Source: Methylobacillus caricis (GTDB lineage: Bacteria; Pseudomonadota; Gammaproteobacteria; Burkholderiales; Methylophilaceae). From it: 64,000 nt of DNA. Every line of letters starts with the position of its first letter. Position 1 is the first letter of the stretch. The position numbers were made by a program, and so were the translations under genes. The stretch spans positions 372,001 through 436,000 of the forward strand of contig NZ_JAJAVD010000004.1 of NCBI RefSeq assembly GCF_020532705.1, read 5' to 3'. The notes under the pieces are model-generated. The model ran no database searches and was not told the DNA's origin. It saw only the letters and a program-made list of their open reading frames with translations. Of the stretch, positions 1 through 9,532 are shown piece after piece.

Positions 1-1182
1 CGTTACCCTGAAATTCCCGTCATCATCATGACAGCCTATTCTGACCTCGAAAGTGCAGTGGCCGCATTTCAGGGCGGTGCTTTTGAATACCTGGCCAAGC
101 CATTTGATGTAGACCAGGCGATAGAGATCATTCGCCGTGCAGTTGAAGAAAGCATGCGTCAGGCGACAGAAGTCGTCGCACAGGAAGAAACACCGGAAAT
201 CATTGGCCAGGCACCTGCCATGCAGGAAGTTTTTCGTGCTATCGGACGCTTGAGCCGCTCGCACTCCACCGTGCTGATCAATGGAGAATCCGGCACCGGC
301 AAGGAACTGGTCGCCAGCGCATTGCACAGGCACAGCCCGCGCGTTGACAAGCCTTTTATCGCCATCAACACCGCAGCTATCCCCAAAGACCTGCTGGAAT
401 CAGAATTGTTTGGCCACGAGCGCGGCGCATTTACCGGCGCCCAGGCAGCAAGGCGGGGCCGCTTTGAGCAGGCCGATGGCGGCACCTTGTTCCTGGATGA
501 AATCGGGGACATGCCATCAGACTTGCAAACGCGCTTACTGCGCGTCTTGTGTGACGGACAGTTCTACCGCGTCGGTGGTCACCAACCGGTCAAGGTCAAC
601 GTACGTATCATTGCCGCGACGCACCAGGACCTTGAAGAGCGCGTCAAGTTGGGCTTGTTCCGCGAGGACTTGTTCCACAGGCTGAACGTCATCCGCCTGC
701 GCCTGCCACCACTGCGCGAACGCCGCGAAGACATCCACCTGCTGGTCAAACACTTCCTGCAGCATAGCGCGCGTGAGTTGGGTGTAGAAGCAAAACAGCC
801 TTCAGCTGCCGCCCTGCGTTACCTCGCCACCTTGAGCTGGAGCGGCAATGTACGCCAACTGGAAAATGTCTGCCACTGGCTGACCGTCATGGCCCCAGGG
901 CAAAACATAGACGTGGCTGACCTACCACCAGAACTGAAAGAAGATGCGGCCAAGCCAAACGGCACCACATCCTGGCAGGAAGCATTGGGCTCAGAAGTCA
1001 CAGATGCGCTAAACCGCGGGGAACAGGAAATCCTGGAAAGCCGCACCCACGAGTTTGAACGCATCCTTATCACCAAAGCCCTGCAACACACAGGTGGACG
1101 CCGGATTGAGGCTGCTACGCAACTGGGCATGGGCCGCAATACTTTAACCCGGAAAATCCAGGAACTGGGAATAGACGAATAA
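1..1182 (+). CDS. ntrC: NtrC-family sigma-54-dependent response regulator (5' end missing)
   Basis: The frame is open from base 1, so the N-terminus lies outside the window; 393 residues are visible. They cover the end of the receiver domain (IIMTAYSDLESAVAAF, then the conserved lysine in YLAKPFD), a complete AAA+ sigma-54 interaction domain with Walker A (GESGTGKE), the sigma-54 contact motif GAFTGA and Walker B (GGTLFLDEIGDMP), and a C-terminal Fis-type helix-turn-helix (AATQLGMGRNTLTRKI). This order matches nitrogen regulator NR(I), which once phosphorylated activates sigma-54 promoters of nitrogen-assimilation genes such as glnA. The assignment to NtrC rather than another family member rests on overall similarity and the C-terminal domain. 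The partner kinase gene ntrB would be expected just upstream, outside the window. Confidence 0.88.
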   Translation, partial: RYPEIPVIIMTAYSDLESAVAAFQGGAFEYLAKPFDVDQAIEIIRRAVEESMRQATEVVAQEETPEIIGQAPAMQEVFRAIGRLSRSHSTVLINGESGTGKELVASALHRHSPRVDKPFIAINTAAIPKDLLESELFGHERGAFTGAQAARRGRFEQADGGTLFLDEIGDMPSDLQTRLLRVLCDGQFYRVGGHQPVKVNVRIIAATHQDLEERVKLGLFREDLFHRLNVIRLRLPPLRERREDIHLLVKHFLQHSARELGVEAKQPSAAALRYLATLSWSGNVRQLENVCHWLTVMAPGQNIDVADLPPELKEDAAKPNGTTSWQEALGSEVTDALNRGEQEILESRTHEFERILITKALQHTGGRRIEAATQLGMGRNTLTRKIQELGIDE

Positions 1183-1250
1183 CCGAATAACCATCACTGG
1201 AGCAATTCTCTCAGCCTTAATCTCCAACTTCTTAAAGCTCCAGACAATAA

Positions 1251-1278
1251 AAAAACGGCACCCTAAGGTGCCGTTTTT
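1251..1278. terminator. Bidirectional intrinsic terminator between ntrC and the porin gene
   Basis: A perfect 12-bp inverted repeat (AAAAACGGCACC / GGTGCCGTTTTT) has a 4-nt CTAA loop. It ends in a T-run in both directions, so it can terminate ntrC on the plus strand and the convergent porin gene on the minus strand. Confidence 0.93.
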
Positions 1279-1317
1279 ACGCTTACTGTGTTCTAAACTA
1301 AATCTTACGATTTAATC

Positions 1318-2535
1318 CTAGAAGAACAGGATTGCGCCCAAGCTGATAGTCTTGGCCTTGCCGTCAACATTACCAGCTGCGGTATTGCTTGCCTCAACCT
1401 TTTGATGTGCATATTCTGCAACCAGGTTCAGGCTCTTGGTCAGAGGATGATAAGCGCCAACAATCCAAGACTTGTTTTCAAAGTCTACACCTGGATTGTA
1501 AATCGAACTGCTGCTGTTATCAGACTTGGAGATACCGTAGGAAACACCCAGCTTGGTACCAACTTGTGGCAGCTTGTATGTTGCTTGAACATAACCACCC
1601 TTGTCGTCGGACTTGTTACCACCCAAGAATTGCAGACCACCCAGTTGACCGCCAGTCTGAATATCCAGACCCTTACCATCATAGTAGTAACCAACCAAAC
1701 CGAAATCAGCTACGTTGATCTTACCGCCAAGGTCATAACCGCGTGAACGGTAATCGCCTGTTGTAGAGTTGTTATGCTTCTGAGTAATGAAACCTGCCCA
1801 AACCTTACCGGAAAAGTCACCAGCCCACTCATAGCTAACCTTACCATCGAAGCCAAGTTCTGTCTTGTCATCAGCAGTCGCAGTAGTAAGAAGAACACCG
1901 TCATTACGCAGGCCTTCACGAGCAGCTACAGCAAAGCTGAAACCGTTCCAGTTAGGGGATGCATATTGAATTTGACCGATCCAGTCAGCGTATACATAAC
2001 CTGAACCGATACGACCCAATGTGGAGTTACCAGGACCACCTGCACCAACACCAACACCCAACAGAGTCATGTCAGACAGGATAGCATCGGAACCGAACAG
2101 ACCGAGGTCACGACCAGCCTTGATAGTACCCCAGGAAGCATCACCGAAAGTCAGGTAAGCTTGACGAATGTTGATGGAGTTGCCACCACCTGCACGGCTT
2201 TGGTAATTAGGACCTGCGGAACCTGTAGTACCAAAACCTTCTTCACCGTTTGCGCCAACGAAAAATGTGAACTGGAATGCGATATCCAGATCGTTTTGAC
2301 GGGTCTTAGCACCAATGCCCAGAGCGGATGGCAACAGACCTGTGGAAACTTGGTTTTTCCTAGCTACACCAGCGAAAGCATCGCCAGAGAAGCGAGTGTT
2401 GGTGTAGTAAGTATTAACGTTACCACCGATATCTACAGTCCAGTCACCTGCTGGAATGATGATACCTGCGTTTGCTGCGGAAGCGCCAAATGCCAATACA
2501 GCACCGGCAACTGCCAAGCCTAGTTTCTTGTTCAT
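1318..2535 (-). CDS. Outer-membrane porin
   Basis: A 405-residue protein with a clear signal peptide (MNKKLGLAVAGAVLAFGASA, cleaved near ANA-G). The mature sequence alternates glycine- and aromatic-rich strands and ends in phenylalanine (LGAILFF), the usual C-terminal signal for outer-membrane beta-barrel insertion. Length and composition fit a 16-strand general diffusion porin. The substrate preference cannot be read from sequence. The ATG is preceded by AGGAG at good spacing. It is transcribed alone and ends at the shared terminator. Porins of this kind are usually abundant, which agrees with the strong ribosome binding site. Confidence 0.85.
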   Translation of the reverse strand: MNKKLGLAVAGAVLAFGASAANAGIIIPAGDWTVDIGGNVNTYYTNTRFSGDAFAGVARKNQVSTGLLPSALGIGAKTRQNDLDIAFQFTFFVGANGEEGFGTTGSAGPNYQSRAGGGNSINIRQAYLTFGDASWGTIKAGRDLGLFGSDAILSDMTLLGVGVGAGGPGNSTLGRIGSGYVYADWIGQIQYASPNWNGFSFAVAAREGLRNDGVLLTTATADDKTELGFDGKVSYEWAGDFSGKVWAGFITQKHNNSTTGDYRSRGYDLGGKINVADFGLVGYYYDGKGLDIQTGGQLGGLQFLGGNKSDDKGGYVQATYKLPQVGTKLGVSYGISKSDNSSSSIYNPGVDFENKSWIVGAYHPLTKSLNLVAEYAHQKVEASNTAAGNVDGKAKTISLGAILFF

Positions 2536-2606
2536 GTATATCTCCTAATGCGTTTTAGTTAGCTCTCGTGCGGTTTTTTATCAACCACTTCAAGAGTATT
2601 TCGCGG

Positions 2607-2624
2607 ACTTCTATTGAAAGAAGT
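2607..2624 (-). repeat. Short inverted repeat upstream of the porin gene
   Basis: ACTTCT and AGAAGT, separated by 6 nt, lie 70-90 bp upstream of the porin start. This could be an operator half-site pair or a weak leader hairpin. The rest of the 247-bp gap (2536-2782) holds A/T-rich tracts but no promoter I can assign firmly. Confidence 0.25.
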
Positions 2625-2782
2625 TATGGGCAGTATGCCAAAGCCGCTTGAAAGACCGCAAGCAAAGATGTGGTTTTTTTTAGGATATGCGGGGATTTGT
2701 GTTGTTATTTTGCAACAACATCGAAATTTCCAAGAATACTGAACAGGAAAAACAATATATCTGAACCAGTTATATGAAAAAG

Positions 2783-3910
2783 CTAAAGTTCCCGCTCAGA
2801 TATGGAGAATATGCGTTGATATTCGCGGATGGCGTAGCGATCCGTCATGCCTGCGATATAGTCCGCAATGGCCCGTGCTTTGTCCGGTCTGGATGCAGGC
2901 TGGTATTCAGGAGGTAAAAGGCCTGGCTCATTGATAAAAGCGCCAAATAATTCTCGAATGATCCGCCTGGCCTTGGAAGTCATGCGATTAACACGATAAT
3001 GCTGGTAGAGGTTTACCCGCAGGAAGCGCTTGAGCTCAAGCTGTTGTTCCCGCATAGACTCACTAAAGTCAATTAAAGGCGGGAGCTGGCGTATATCGTC
3101 GACGGTATGGGGTTGATGTGCGGCAATATTCAGGTTGGTCTGCTGGCAAAGGTCAACCACCAGGGTATGAATCATGCGACGGACGGTTTCATGCACCAGC
3201 CTGCGGCCAGTCAGGCTTGGATATTTCTGGCGCACCAGTGCAAGGTGCTCGGCAAACACCCGGACTTCCGCAAGTTGATCCAGCGTCACCAGGCCGGAAC
3301 GCAAACCATCATCAACATCGTGATTATTGTAGGCAATTTCATCTGCCAAATTGGCTACCTGTGCCTCCAATGAAGGCTGCGTTTTCTGAATGAAGCGCTC
3401 GCCCACTTCTCCCAACAACCTGGCATTGTTGATAGAGCAATGCTTCAGTATGCCTTCGCGCACTTCAAAAGTCAGGTTCAAGCCATCGAACTCGGCATAA
3501 CGCTGCTCAAGATGATCGACAACCCGCAAGGATTGCAGGTTGTGCTCAAAACCGCCATGCTCGCGCATGCAATCATTCAATGCATCCTGTCCGGCATGGC
3601 CAAAAGGCGTGTGCCCAAGATCATGCGCCAGCGCTATGCCTTCTATCAGATCTTCATGTAAACCAAGGTTGCGCGCTATGGCACGCCCAATCTGGGCAAC
3701 TTCCAGACTATGGGTGAGACGGGTGCGAAACAGGTCGCCCTCATGGTTGACGAACACCTGGGTTTTGTACTCCAGGCGACGAAAGGCGCTGGAATGAATG
3801 ATGCGATCACGGTCACGCTGAAATTGATTGCGGGTAGCCGGCGCAGGCTCATCATGCAACCTGCCGCGACTATTCAGCGGATCGGCTGCGTATGACTTTA
3901 ATTGGCTCAT
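2783..3910 (-). CDS. dgt: Deoxyguanosinetriphosphate triphosphohydrolase-like protein
   Basis: A 375-residue HD-domain protein. The metal-binding H...HD...D pattern is visible: [11 protein letters not shown], then [20 protein letters not shown], and a later NNHDVDD. The N-terminal [14 protein letters not shown] stretch is typical of the family. Dgt-type enzymes hydrolyse dNTPs to the deoxynucleoside and triphosphate. The protein is shorter than E. coli Dgt and fits the type 2, dGTPase-like subfamily, so substrate preference is uncertain. The start overlaps the aroB stop (ATGA), making it the last gene of the pil-aro string. No clear terminator follows. Confidence 0.86.
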   Translation of the reverse strand: MSQLKSYAADPLNSRGRLHDEPAPATRNQFQRDRDRIIHSSAFRRLEYKTQVFVNHEGDLFRTRLTHSLEVAQIGRAIARNLGLHEDLIEGIALAHDLGHTPFGHAGQDALNDCMREHGGFEHNLQSLRVVDHLEQRYAEFDGLNLTFEVREGILKHCSINNARLLGEVGERFIQKTQPSLEAQVANLADEIAYNNHDVDDGLRSGLVTLDQLAEVRVFAEHLALVRQKYPSLTGRRLVHETVRRMIHTLVVDLCQQTNLNIAAHQPHTVDDIRQLPPLIDFSESMREQQLELKRFLRVNLYQHYRVNRMTSKARRIIRELFGAFINEPGLLPPEYQPASRPDKARAIADYIAGMTDRYAIREYQRIFSISEREL

Positions 3911-4986
3911 GCCGCCAATGCCAGGGTCTGCCTCAATAGCGCTGCATCATAGTCGCTGCTCACGACCGACTTGCCTATGCCTTGCTGCAATACCAGGCGG
4001 ATTTTTCCATCAACCACCTTTTTATCCAGCCCCATCAGGTCAAGATAACGCTCCACACCCAGATCTGGCGCCTGTACCGGCAATCTGGCCTCGGCAAAAA
4101 TATTGGCAATCCGCGTAATATCGGATTTATCCAGCCAACCCAAACGCCGGGAAAGATCAGCTGCCATCATGGTACCGGCAGCCACAGCTTCACCGTGCAG
4201 CCATACACCGTATCCCATGGCATTTTCTATTGCATGGCCAAAGGTATGCCCCAGGTTGAGCAATGCCCGCTCGCCAGACTCACGTTCATCAACCGCCACC
4301 ACTTCTGCCTTGTTCTGGCAGGAGCGGTAAATGGCATAACTCATGGCTTCCGTATCCAGGGCCATCAGCTTTTGCATATTGGCTTCCTGCCAGGAGAAAA
4401 ACTCGATATCGCGAATCAGGCCATATTTGATGACTTCAGCCAATCCGGCAGAAAGCTCGCGCTCCGGCAATGTAGCCAGCGTATCAAGATCGGCAAGCAC
4501 CAGTTGCGGTTGATAGAACGCGCCTATCATATTCTTGCCCAGCGGATGGTTGATACCTGTCTTGCCACCCACGGAGGAATCGACCTGGGATAACAGGGTT
4601 GTGGGCACCTGGATAAACGGTACGCCTCGCAGGTAGGTTGCCGCAGCATAGCCTGTCAGATCACCAATCACGCCACCACCAAGCGCAATTACGGTAGTAC
4701 TGCGCTCGCAGCGGTTTTCCAGCAGCGCATCGTAAATCAGGTTCAGGGTTTCCGAGTTTTTGTATGCTTCGCCATCCGGCAGAATGATAGGAATCACCGA
4801 AACACCAGCATCGCGTAAAGGCTGGGAAAACTTTTCCAGATACAAAGGAGCAACTGTCGTATTGGTCACGACTGCCACCTGCTTGCGTTTGAGGTGGGGC
4901 AGTATCAAGTCGGCCTGGCCTAACAGATTTCTGCCGATATGGATGGGGTAGGAGCGATCTCCCAGGTCAACGTTTAATGTCTGCAT
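3907..4986 (-). CDS. aroB: 3-dehydroquinate synthase
   Basis: A 359-residue enzyme of the shikimate pathway that converts DAHP to 3-dehydroquinate, using NAD+ and a divalent metal. The dinucleotide-binding region ([19 protein letters not shown]) and the conserved [19 protein letters not shown] block are present. Metal-ligand histidines sit in [11 protein letters not shown] and [10 protein letters not shown]. It lies 6 nt downstream of aroK, so the two genes are probably coupled; together they supply chorismate, the substrate of the trp enzymes encoded further along the window. Confidence 0.96.
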   Translation of the reverse strand: MQTLNVDLGDRSYPIHIGRNLLGQADLILPHLKRKQVAVVTNTTVAPLYLEKFSQPLRDAGVSVIPIILPDGEAYKNSETLNLIYDALLENRCERSTTVIALGGGVIGDLTGYAAATYLRGVPFIQVPTTLLSQVDSSVGGKTGINHPLGKNMIGAFYQPQLVLADLDTLATLPERELSAGLAEVIKYGLIRDIEFFSWQEANMQKLMALDTEAMSYAIYRSCQNKAEVVAVDERESGERALLNLGHTFGHAIENAMGYGVWLHGEAVAAGTMMAADLSRRLGWLDKSDITRIANIFAEARLPVQAPDLGVERYLDLMGLDKKVVDGKIRLVLQQGIGKSVVSSDYDAALLRQTLALAA

Positions 4987-4992
4987 ATCACT

Positions 4993-5505
4993 CTAGAGAT
5001 GGTTAAGTTTCTGTTCGATCTGGTGCACGATGGCACTGACCGGCTGTCCGCCAGTATCCACAACAATGGAAGCTACCTCCCTGTACAACGGATCACGTTG
5101 CGCAAAAAGCTGCTCCAGTTTCTTTCGGGGGTTATCGCCTTGCAACAACGGCCTGTTCTTGTCGTTGCGGGTCCGCAACCACAATTCATGCACATTGGCG
5201 CGCAGGTAGATCACGACACCGTTTTGTTTCAGGTTATCCCGGTTCTCAGGCAACAAGACCGCCCCGCCACCAGTTGCCAGCACAATATTCTGCATGTTGA
5301 CCAACTCGTCAATCACACTCGCTTCGCGCCTGCGAAAACCATCCTCTTTTTCCACTTCGAAAATAACAGGAATCGTGACACCAGTACGCCGCTCGATCTC
5401 GTGATCGGTGTCATAAAAAGTTTTATCCAGATGCCTGGCAATAATACGGCCTATGGTTGTCTTCCCCGCCCCCATCAATCCTACAAAGAAAATATTTCCT
5501 GCCAT
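4993..5505 (-). CDS. aroK: Shikimate kinase
   Basis: A 170-residue P-loop kinase that phosphorylates shikimate at the 3-hydroxyl using ATP. Visible motifs are Walker A ([12 protein letters not shown]), the shikimate-binding DTDHEIERR and GGGAVLL, and the lid arginines in [12 protein letters not shown]. The ATG follows directly on the T-run of a terminator-like hairpin at 5508-5539, and its likely ribosome binding site (GGCGGG) is in the hairpin's 3' side. The pilMNOPQ-aroK-aroB order is common in beta- and gammaproteobacteria. Confidence 0.95.
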   Translation of the reverse strand: MAGNIFFVGLMGAGKTTIGRIIARHLDKTFYDTDHEIERRTGVTIPVIFEVEKEDGFRRREASVIDELVNMQNIVLATGGGAVLLPENRDNLKQNGVVIYLRANVHELWLRTRNDKNRPLLQGDNPRKKLEQLFAQRDPLYREVASIVVDTGGQPVSAIVHQIEQKLNHL

Positions 5506-5507
5506 AA

Positions 5508-5539
5508 AAAATGCCCGCCATTTGCATGGTGAGCATTTT
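5508..5539 (-). terminator. Terminator-like hairpin between pilQ and aroK
   Basis: On the minus strand AAAATGC pairs with GCATTTT, enclosing a CCAT/ATGG stem with a GCAA tetraloop. A TTTTTT run follows and abuts the aroK ATG. It looks like an intrinsic terminator placed so that read-through, or folding of the aroK ribosome binding site, would set aroK expression. Confidence 0.6.
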
Positions 5540-5569
5540 AAGGGAAACCAGCGCAGATGTCAGATATGA

Positions 5570-7762
5570 CTATCGGACTGAAAGATTCTCATCCATCACT
5601 TTAGGGGTAATAAAGATCAAGAGTTCAGTCTTGTCATTCTGTTTCGTCCTGCGTTTGAAGACATTCCCGATGAAAGGCAGATCACCAAAGAATGGGACCT
5701 TATCTACATCATTACGCTCTGTTTGCTCATAAATGCCCCCCAGCACGGCTGTCTCGCCATTGGCAACCAGAACCTGGGTCTGCACCCGCTGGGTATCGAT
5801 CGACGGTACACTGGCGAATATCTGGCCGACCTTATCCTTTTTCACTTCCAGGTCCATGATGATTTTTTCATCGGGGGTAATTTGCGGCGTGACTTCCAGG
5901 CTCAGCGAGGCATTCTTGAACTGGACTGCTGTCGCGCCACTGCTGGTTGCCTGCTGGAACGGAATTTGTGTCCCTTGCTCAATAATAGCTTTCTGTTGGT
6001 TGGCCGTTGTCACACGCGGACTTGATACAATCTTGCCGCGCTGATCGGTTTCCAGGGCCGACAACTCAAGATTGAGCAGGAAACCGGCAGGCAAACGGAA
6101 CAAGCTGAAGGCAAAGTTACCAAAGGCATTGGCCACCGGCAGGTTCACGTTGAGGTCCTGCGCGCCATCGGCACTGACACCCACACCAACCGTTCCTGGA
6201 ATGGAAGTGGTTGCCAATGTGGAGGAGCCGACACGATTTGCAATGGTTTCGGTAATCACGCCTGTGGTCGGGTCAGTTGTCCGTTGAGTAATGGTATTGC
6301 CCAAGGTTCCGCTGCTGCCATAGCGCGTATCACCACTGGCCTGCTGCTTTTGCACGCCAAAGCGCGCACCCAGGCTTCTGCCAAATTTTTCATCGGCAAT
6401 CACGAGGCGCGACTCGATCATGACTTGCTTGATCGGAATGTCAATCTTGTTAATGATGTGCTGGATTTCTTCCAGGTGCTTGGAGGTATCCTGGACAAAT
6501 ACCGTGTTGGTCCTGGCATCCACCACTGCGCTACCACGCTTGGAAAGAATCTTCTGCTTGCTGTCACTGATAATGTTCTTGAACGCCTCGGCCTTTTGAT
6601 AACGCAAGGTGAAGACTTCAGTACGCATCGGCTCCAGTTCCTCGATTTGCTGGCTGGCCTCGAGCAAGAGTTTTTCCTTGGCAGCCACTTCGTCAGAAGG
6701 CGCCACCCAGATCACGTTTCCGGTCTTGCGCTGGGTAAGCCCCTTGCTGGACATGATGATATCCAGCGCCTGGTCCCACGGCACGTCTTTCAAACGCAAG
6801 GTCAGGTTGCCGGTCACGGTATCGCTGGTGACGATGTTGAGACCGGTAAAGTCTGCAATTACCTGCAGTACGGAACGCACATCGATATTCTGAAAATTCA
6901 GTGAGAGTTTTTCACCGGCATAGCCAGGCTTTGAACCCTGCACTAGTTTGTTCGGATCCTCAACCACAGGTCTGATATCAATGATGAAACGCTTGTCAGC
7001 CTGGTATGCGGACTGCTCCCACAATCCCTGCGGCTCAATGATCAGGCGTGTATTGTTGCCTTGCTTCATCGCGTCCACATACAACACCGGCGTATTGAAA
7101 TTGATCACGTTCAGGCGGCGCTGCAACTTGGCGGGCAACTCGGTATTGATGAAATCCACCACCACGGTCTTGCCTTGCTGGCGGATATCAATGCCTGCAG
7201 AAGCATCGGAAAGGTCCACCATAATGCGGCCTTCACCGTTTTTGCCGCGTACAAAATCAATATTGTTCAAGCTATGCAACTGCTCTCCTGCCTTGGCTTC
7301 TGCAAACCTTGACACCGCACCGCTGGCTGTTGCATTGAGCTCATTGGCTTGCAGGATGATGGTAGTCTCCCGGCCCTGCGTCGTGGTGTTGTAAGCGACC
7401 ATCTTGGCAAGATTCAATACCAAGCGGGTTCTGTCCTTTGCCTGCGCCAGATTGACGGTTTTCAGTACGCCCTGGCCTGCTTGCAAGCTATTCTTGCCCA
7501 AACCATTGCCAATCGCAGGAAAATCAAGGGCAATCCTGGAAGGGTTATTCAAGGTAAATCCGGCGGGGGGATTGGCAAGCGGTTTTGTCGTCTGGATTTG
7601 CACAGCAACACGCCCGCCAGACATCGCCACAAAATCTATCTTTTCAATTTTATTGGCGAACTCTGACTGGTCGTCAGCATATGCCACCGATATCCCCGCA
7701 ATAAATGCCACCATGACGTAAGAAAACCTTGTGGCCAATTTTATGATATTCATTTTTTTCAC
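5570..7762 (-). CDS. pilQ: Type IV pilus outer-membrane secretin
   Basis: A 730-residue secretin. After a signal peptide (cleavage near AYA-DD) come two AMIN-like peptidoglycan-binding segments (roughly 35-140 and 160-265), an STN/N0 region (about 290-340, LNFQNIDVRSVLQVIADFTG), an N1 domain (about 385-445) and the C-terminal secretin barrel, ending in VPFFGDLPFIGNVF and TELLIFITPKVM. It forms the ring through which the pilus crosses the outer membrane. The frame opens with GTG at 7762; an in-frame ATG at 7753 with AAGGGTG at good spacing is an equally plausible start. It is the last gene of pilMNOPQ. Confidence 0.95.
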   Translation of the reverse strand: MKKMNIIKLATRFSYVMVAFIAGISVAYADDQSEFANKIEKIDFVAMSGGRVAVQIQTTKPLANPPAGFTLNNPSRIALDFPAIGNGLGKNSLQAGQGVLKTVNLAQAKDRTRLVLNLAKMVAYNTTTQGRETTIILQANELNATASGAVSRFAEAKAGEQLHSLNNIDFVRGKNGEGRIMVDLSDASAGIDIRQQGKTVVVDFINTELPAKLQRRLNVINFNTPVLYVDAMKQGNNTRLIIEPQGLWEQSAYQADKRFIIDIRPVVEDPNKLVQGSKPGYAGEKLSLNFQNIDVRSVLQVIADFTGLNIVTSDTVTGNLTLRLKDVPWDQALDIIMSSKGLTQRKTGNVIWVAPSDEVAAKEKLLLEASQQIEELEPMRTEVFTLRYQKAEAFKNIISDSKQKILSKRGSAVVDARTNTVFVQDTSKHLEEIQHIINKIDIPIKQVMIESRLVIADEKFGRSLGARFGVQKQQASGDTRYGSSGTLGNTITQRTTDPTTGVITETIANRVGSSTLATTSIPGTVGVGVSADGAQDLNVNLPVANAFGNFAFSLFRLPAGFLLNLELSALETDQRGKIVSSPRVTTANQQKAIIEQGTQIPFQQATSSGATAVQFKNASLSLEVTPQITPDEKIIMDLEVKKDKVGQIFASVPSIDTQRVQTQVLVANGETAVLGGIYEQTERNDVDKVPFFGDLPFIGNVFKRRTKQNDKTELLIFITPKVMDENLSVR

Positions 7763-7764
7763 CC

Positions 7765-8316
7765 TTATTCCTGCAACTCAATGCTGGAAGTACGCTCTGT
7801 CCAGTCGCCGCTCAATTCATCCTGAATGATTTCTTTCAGCGTCACGCCACCTTCGGTAATGTCTGTCACCACTCCGAAATTCTGCCCCATGTATCCACCG
7901 ATCTTGACCTGCTGCACTGTATTTTCTGGCGTCTGGATCAACGCATACTTCAATTTCTCCTTCGACAGGGATCCTACAAACTTGAGGCTTTCCAGGGGAA
8001 AAGCCTCCAAAGGCTCACGCGGGCGGTTCATATTCGGCTGCAAAGTGCTGCTGCGACTTGTAGTGGCTTTTCTCGCCTTGAACGGATCATTCAACAGGCC
8101 ATCTTGGTTGTACACAGCTGATGAATAGGGCTGCACCTCTGGCAAAGGCTCAATTCGTACATGCATATCCTTGCCTGCATCCTGAATGAAATGATCAAGG
8201 TCGTCACCTTGCCCATCACCACAGGCCGCAAGCAGCAAGCAGAATGCCAGCACCCCATATCTTGCCTGCGCAACCACATTGGCGACCCCCGCACTTTCAA
8301 ATTCGGTTGGCCTCAT
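7765..8316 (-). CDS. pilP: Type IV pilus assembly lipoprotein
   Basis: A 183-residue protein with a hydrophobic segment ending in a lipobox (LLLAAC, Cys near residue 32), so it should be an inner-membrane lipoprotein. The C-terminal half (ENTVQQVKIGGYMGQNFGVV) is the small beta domain that contacts the PilQ N0 domain, linking PilMNO to the secretin. Its ATG overlaps the pilO stop by 4 bases and its stop lies 2 nt before the pilQ GTG. Confidence 0.93.
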   Translation of the reverse strand: MRPTEFESAGVANVVAQARYGVLAFCLLLAACGDGQGDDLDHFIQDAGKDMHVRIEPLPEVQPYSSAVYNQDGLLNDPFKARKATTSRSSTLQPNMNRPREPLEAFPLESLKFVGSLSKEKLKYALIQTPENTVQQVKIGGYMGQNFGVVTDITEGGVTLKEIIQDELSGDWTERTSSIELQE

Positions 8317-8948
8317 TTCCTGGCCTCTTTCTTTTCTGCCTGTTTCTTGCTGGCAATTTCATTGGCATCCAGATAACGGTAAGTCTTGGCCACAGCCTCA
8401 ATGACCAGGCGCGCATCCTTGCTATCTTTATTGGGCGTGTTAACCACAATATCGTTCAGGGTCACAATGCGGGGCAGCCTGGCAATATCCGTCGCAAATA
8501 CGCCCAGGTCATGATAAGACCCGGTAACCTTGATTGAGATTGGCATTTCTGCATAAAAATCGGCAATGACCTCCTGGCCAGGCTTGAACAATTCAAACTC
8601 CAGCCCTCTTTCCAATCCGGCCTGATTGATGTCGGTCAGCAAGCCGTCCATCTGGGAACGATCAGGCAGTTGTTTGACCAATGCTCCAAAGGTACGCTCA
8701 ATCTCTACCATCTGCTGCTTATAGGCTTCCAGGTTGATGGCCTGCCTTTTCTTGGCAAGAAATGTTTCGCGCAACTCATTTTCCTTGGCTTTTGCCTGAT
8801 CCAGCTCTTCCAGGGATGGGCTCCAGAAAAACCAGTAGCCGCCAATCACCAGTACCAACAGCAAAATGCCAAGCAACAGGGCCTTGACCGGTAACGGCAG
8901 GCTACCGGTATTATTGAGGTCGATATTATTTAATTCCTGCAGGTTCAT
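8313..8948 (-). CDS. pilO: Type IV pilus inner-membrane alignment protein
   Basis: A 211-residue bitopic protein: a short cytoplasmic N-terminus, one membrane helix at about residues 22-44 (VKALLLGILLLVLVIGGYWF), a coiled-coil stretch (about 50-90) and a ferredoxin-like periplasmic domain. PilO pairs with PilN to form the inner-membrane alignment complex. The C-terminus is lysine-rich. It overlaps both pilN and pilP by ATGA. Confidence 0.94.
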   Translation of the reverse strand: MNLQELNNIDLNNTGSLPLPVKALLLGILLLVLVIGGYWFFWSPSLEELDQAKAKENELRETFLAKKRQAINLEAYKQQMVEIERTFGALVKQLPDRSQMDGLLTDINQAGLERGLEFELFKPGQEVIADFYAEMPISIKVTGSYHDLGVFATDIARLPRIVTLNDIVVNTPNKDSKDARLVIEAVAKTYRYLDANEIASKKQAEKKEARK

Positions 8949-9532
8949 GCTGGCCTGCCTTTCGTGACATCCGCTTCATCCTCAAGCGATTTCGGCGCCT
9001 TGAGCTGTACCGTCAAGGTAAAATTATTTTGCTTGAGGCCATTCACCGTAGCTGACTTGATCTCGACCAGGGTCGGCGTTTCCAGCCATTGGGAACCTGA
9101 GAGGTTGCGCACCAGTGTCGCTACCCGGGCATTGGTGTCAGCGACCCCTTCGAGAGTCACAACCCTGCCTTGCTGCTTGATGGCTTTAAGATACATCCCT
9201 TCAGGCATTTGCCGGCTCACTTCATCCAGCAGCATCACTGCCTGGCTTCGATTGAGCTGGAGATTTTCAACGACCTGCTTGCGTTCAAGCACATTGCGTA
9301 TCTGGGTCTTGAGCTCCTTGATTTCCTCAATTTGCTTGTCCAGATTGGCACTGGCAGCTTCCAGGCGAGCATTACGGCTCAACTGCTCATCAAGCCTGCT
9401 GCTGATAATGGTGCTGCCCATAAATACAATGGCAACGCCTGCTGCTGCTGTCACAGCAAGCATCAAGTTAAACTGGCGCTGACGCTCTGCACGCCGAATC
9501 TGGCGATGCGGTAAGAGGTTAATCCGGACCAT
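8945..9532 (-). CDS. pilN: Type IV pilus inner-membrane alignment protein
   Basis: A 195-residue protein starting with the conserved cytoplasmic MVRINLLPHRQ motif that docks into PilM. A membrane helix follows at about residues 23-43, then a coiled coil (45-90) and a periplasmic domain. The start overlaps the pilM stop by one base (TGATG), pointing to coupled translation and a fixed stoichiometry with PilM. Confidence 0.95.
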   Translation of the reverse strand: MVRINLLPHRQIRRAERQRQFNLMLAVTAAAGVAIVFMGSTIISSRLDEQLSRNARLEAASANLDKQIEEIKELKTQIRNVLERKQVVENLQLNRSQAVMLLDEVSRQMPEGMYLKAIKQQGRVVTLEGVADTNARVATLVRNLSGSQWLETPTLVEIKSATVNGLKQNNFTLTVQLKAPKSLEDEADVTKGRPA

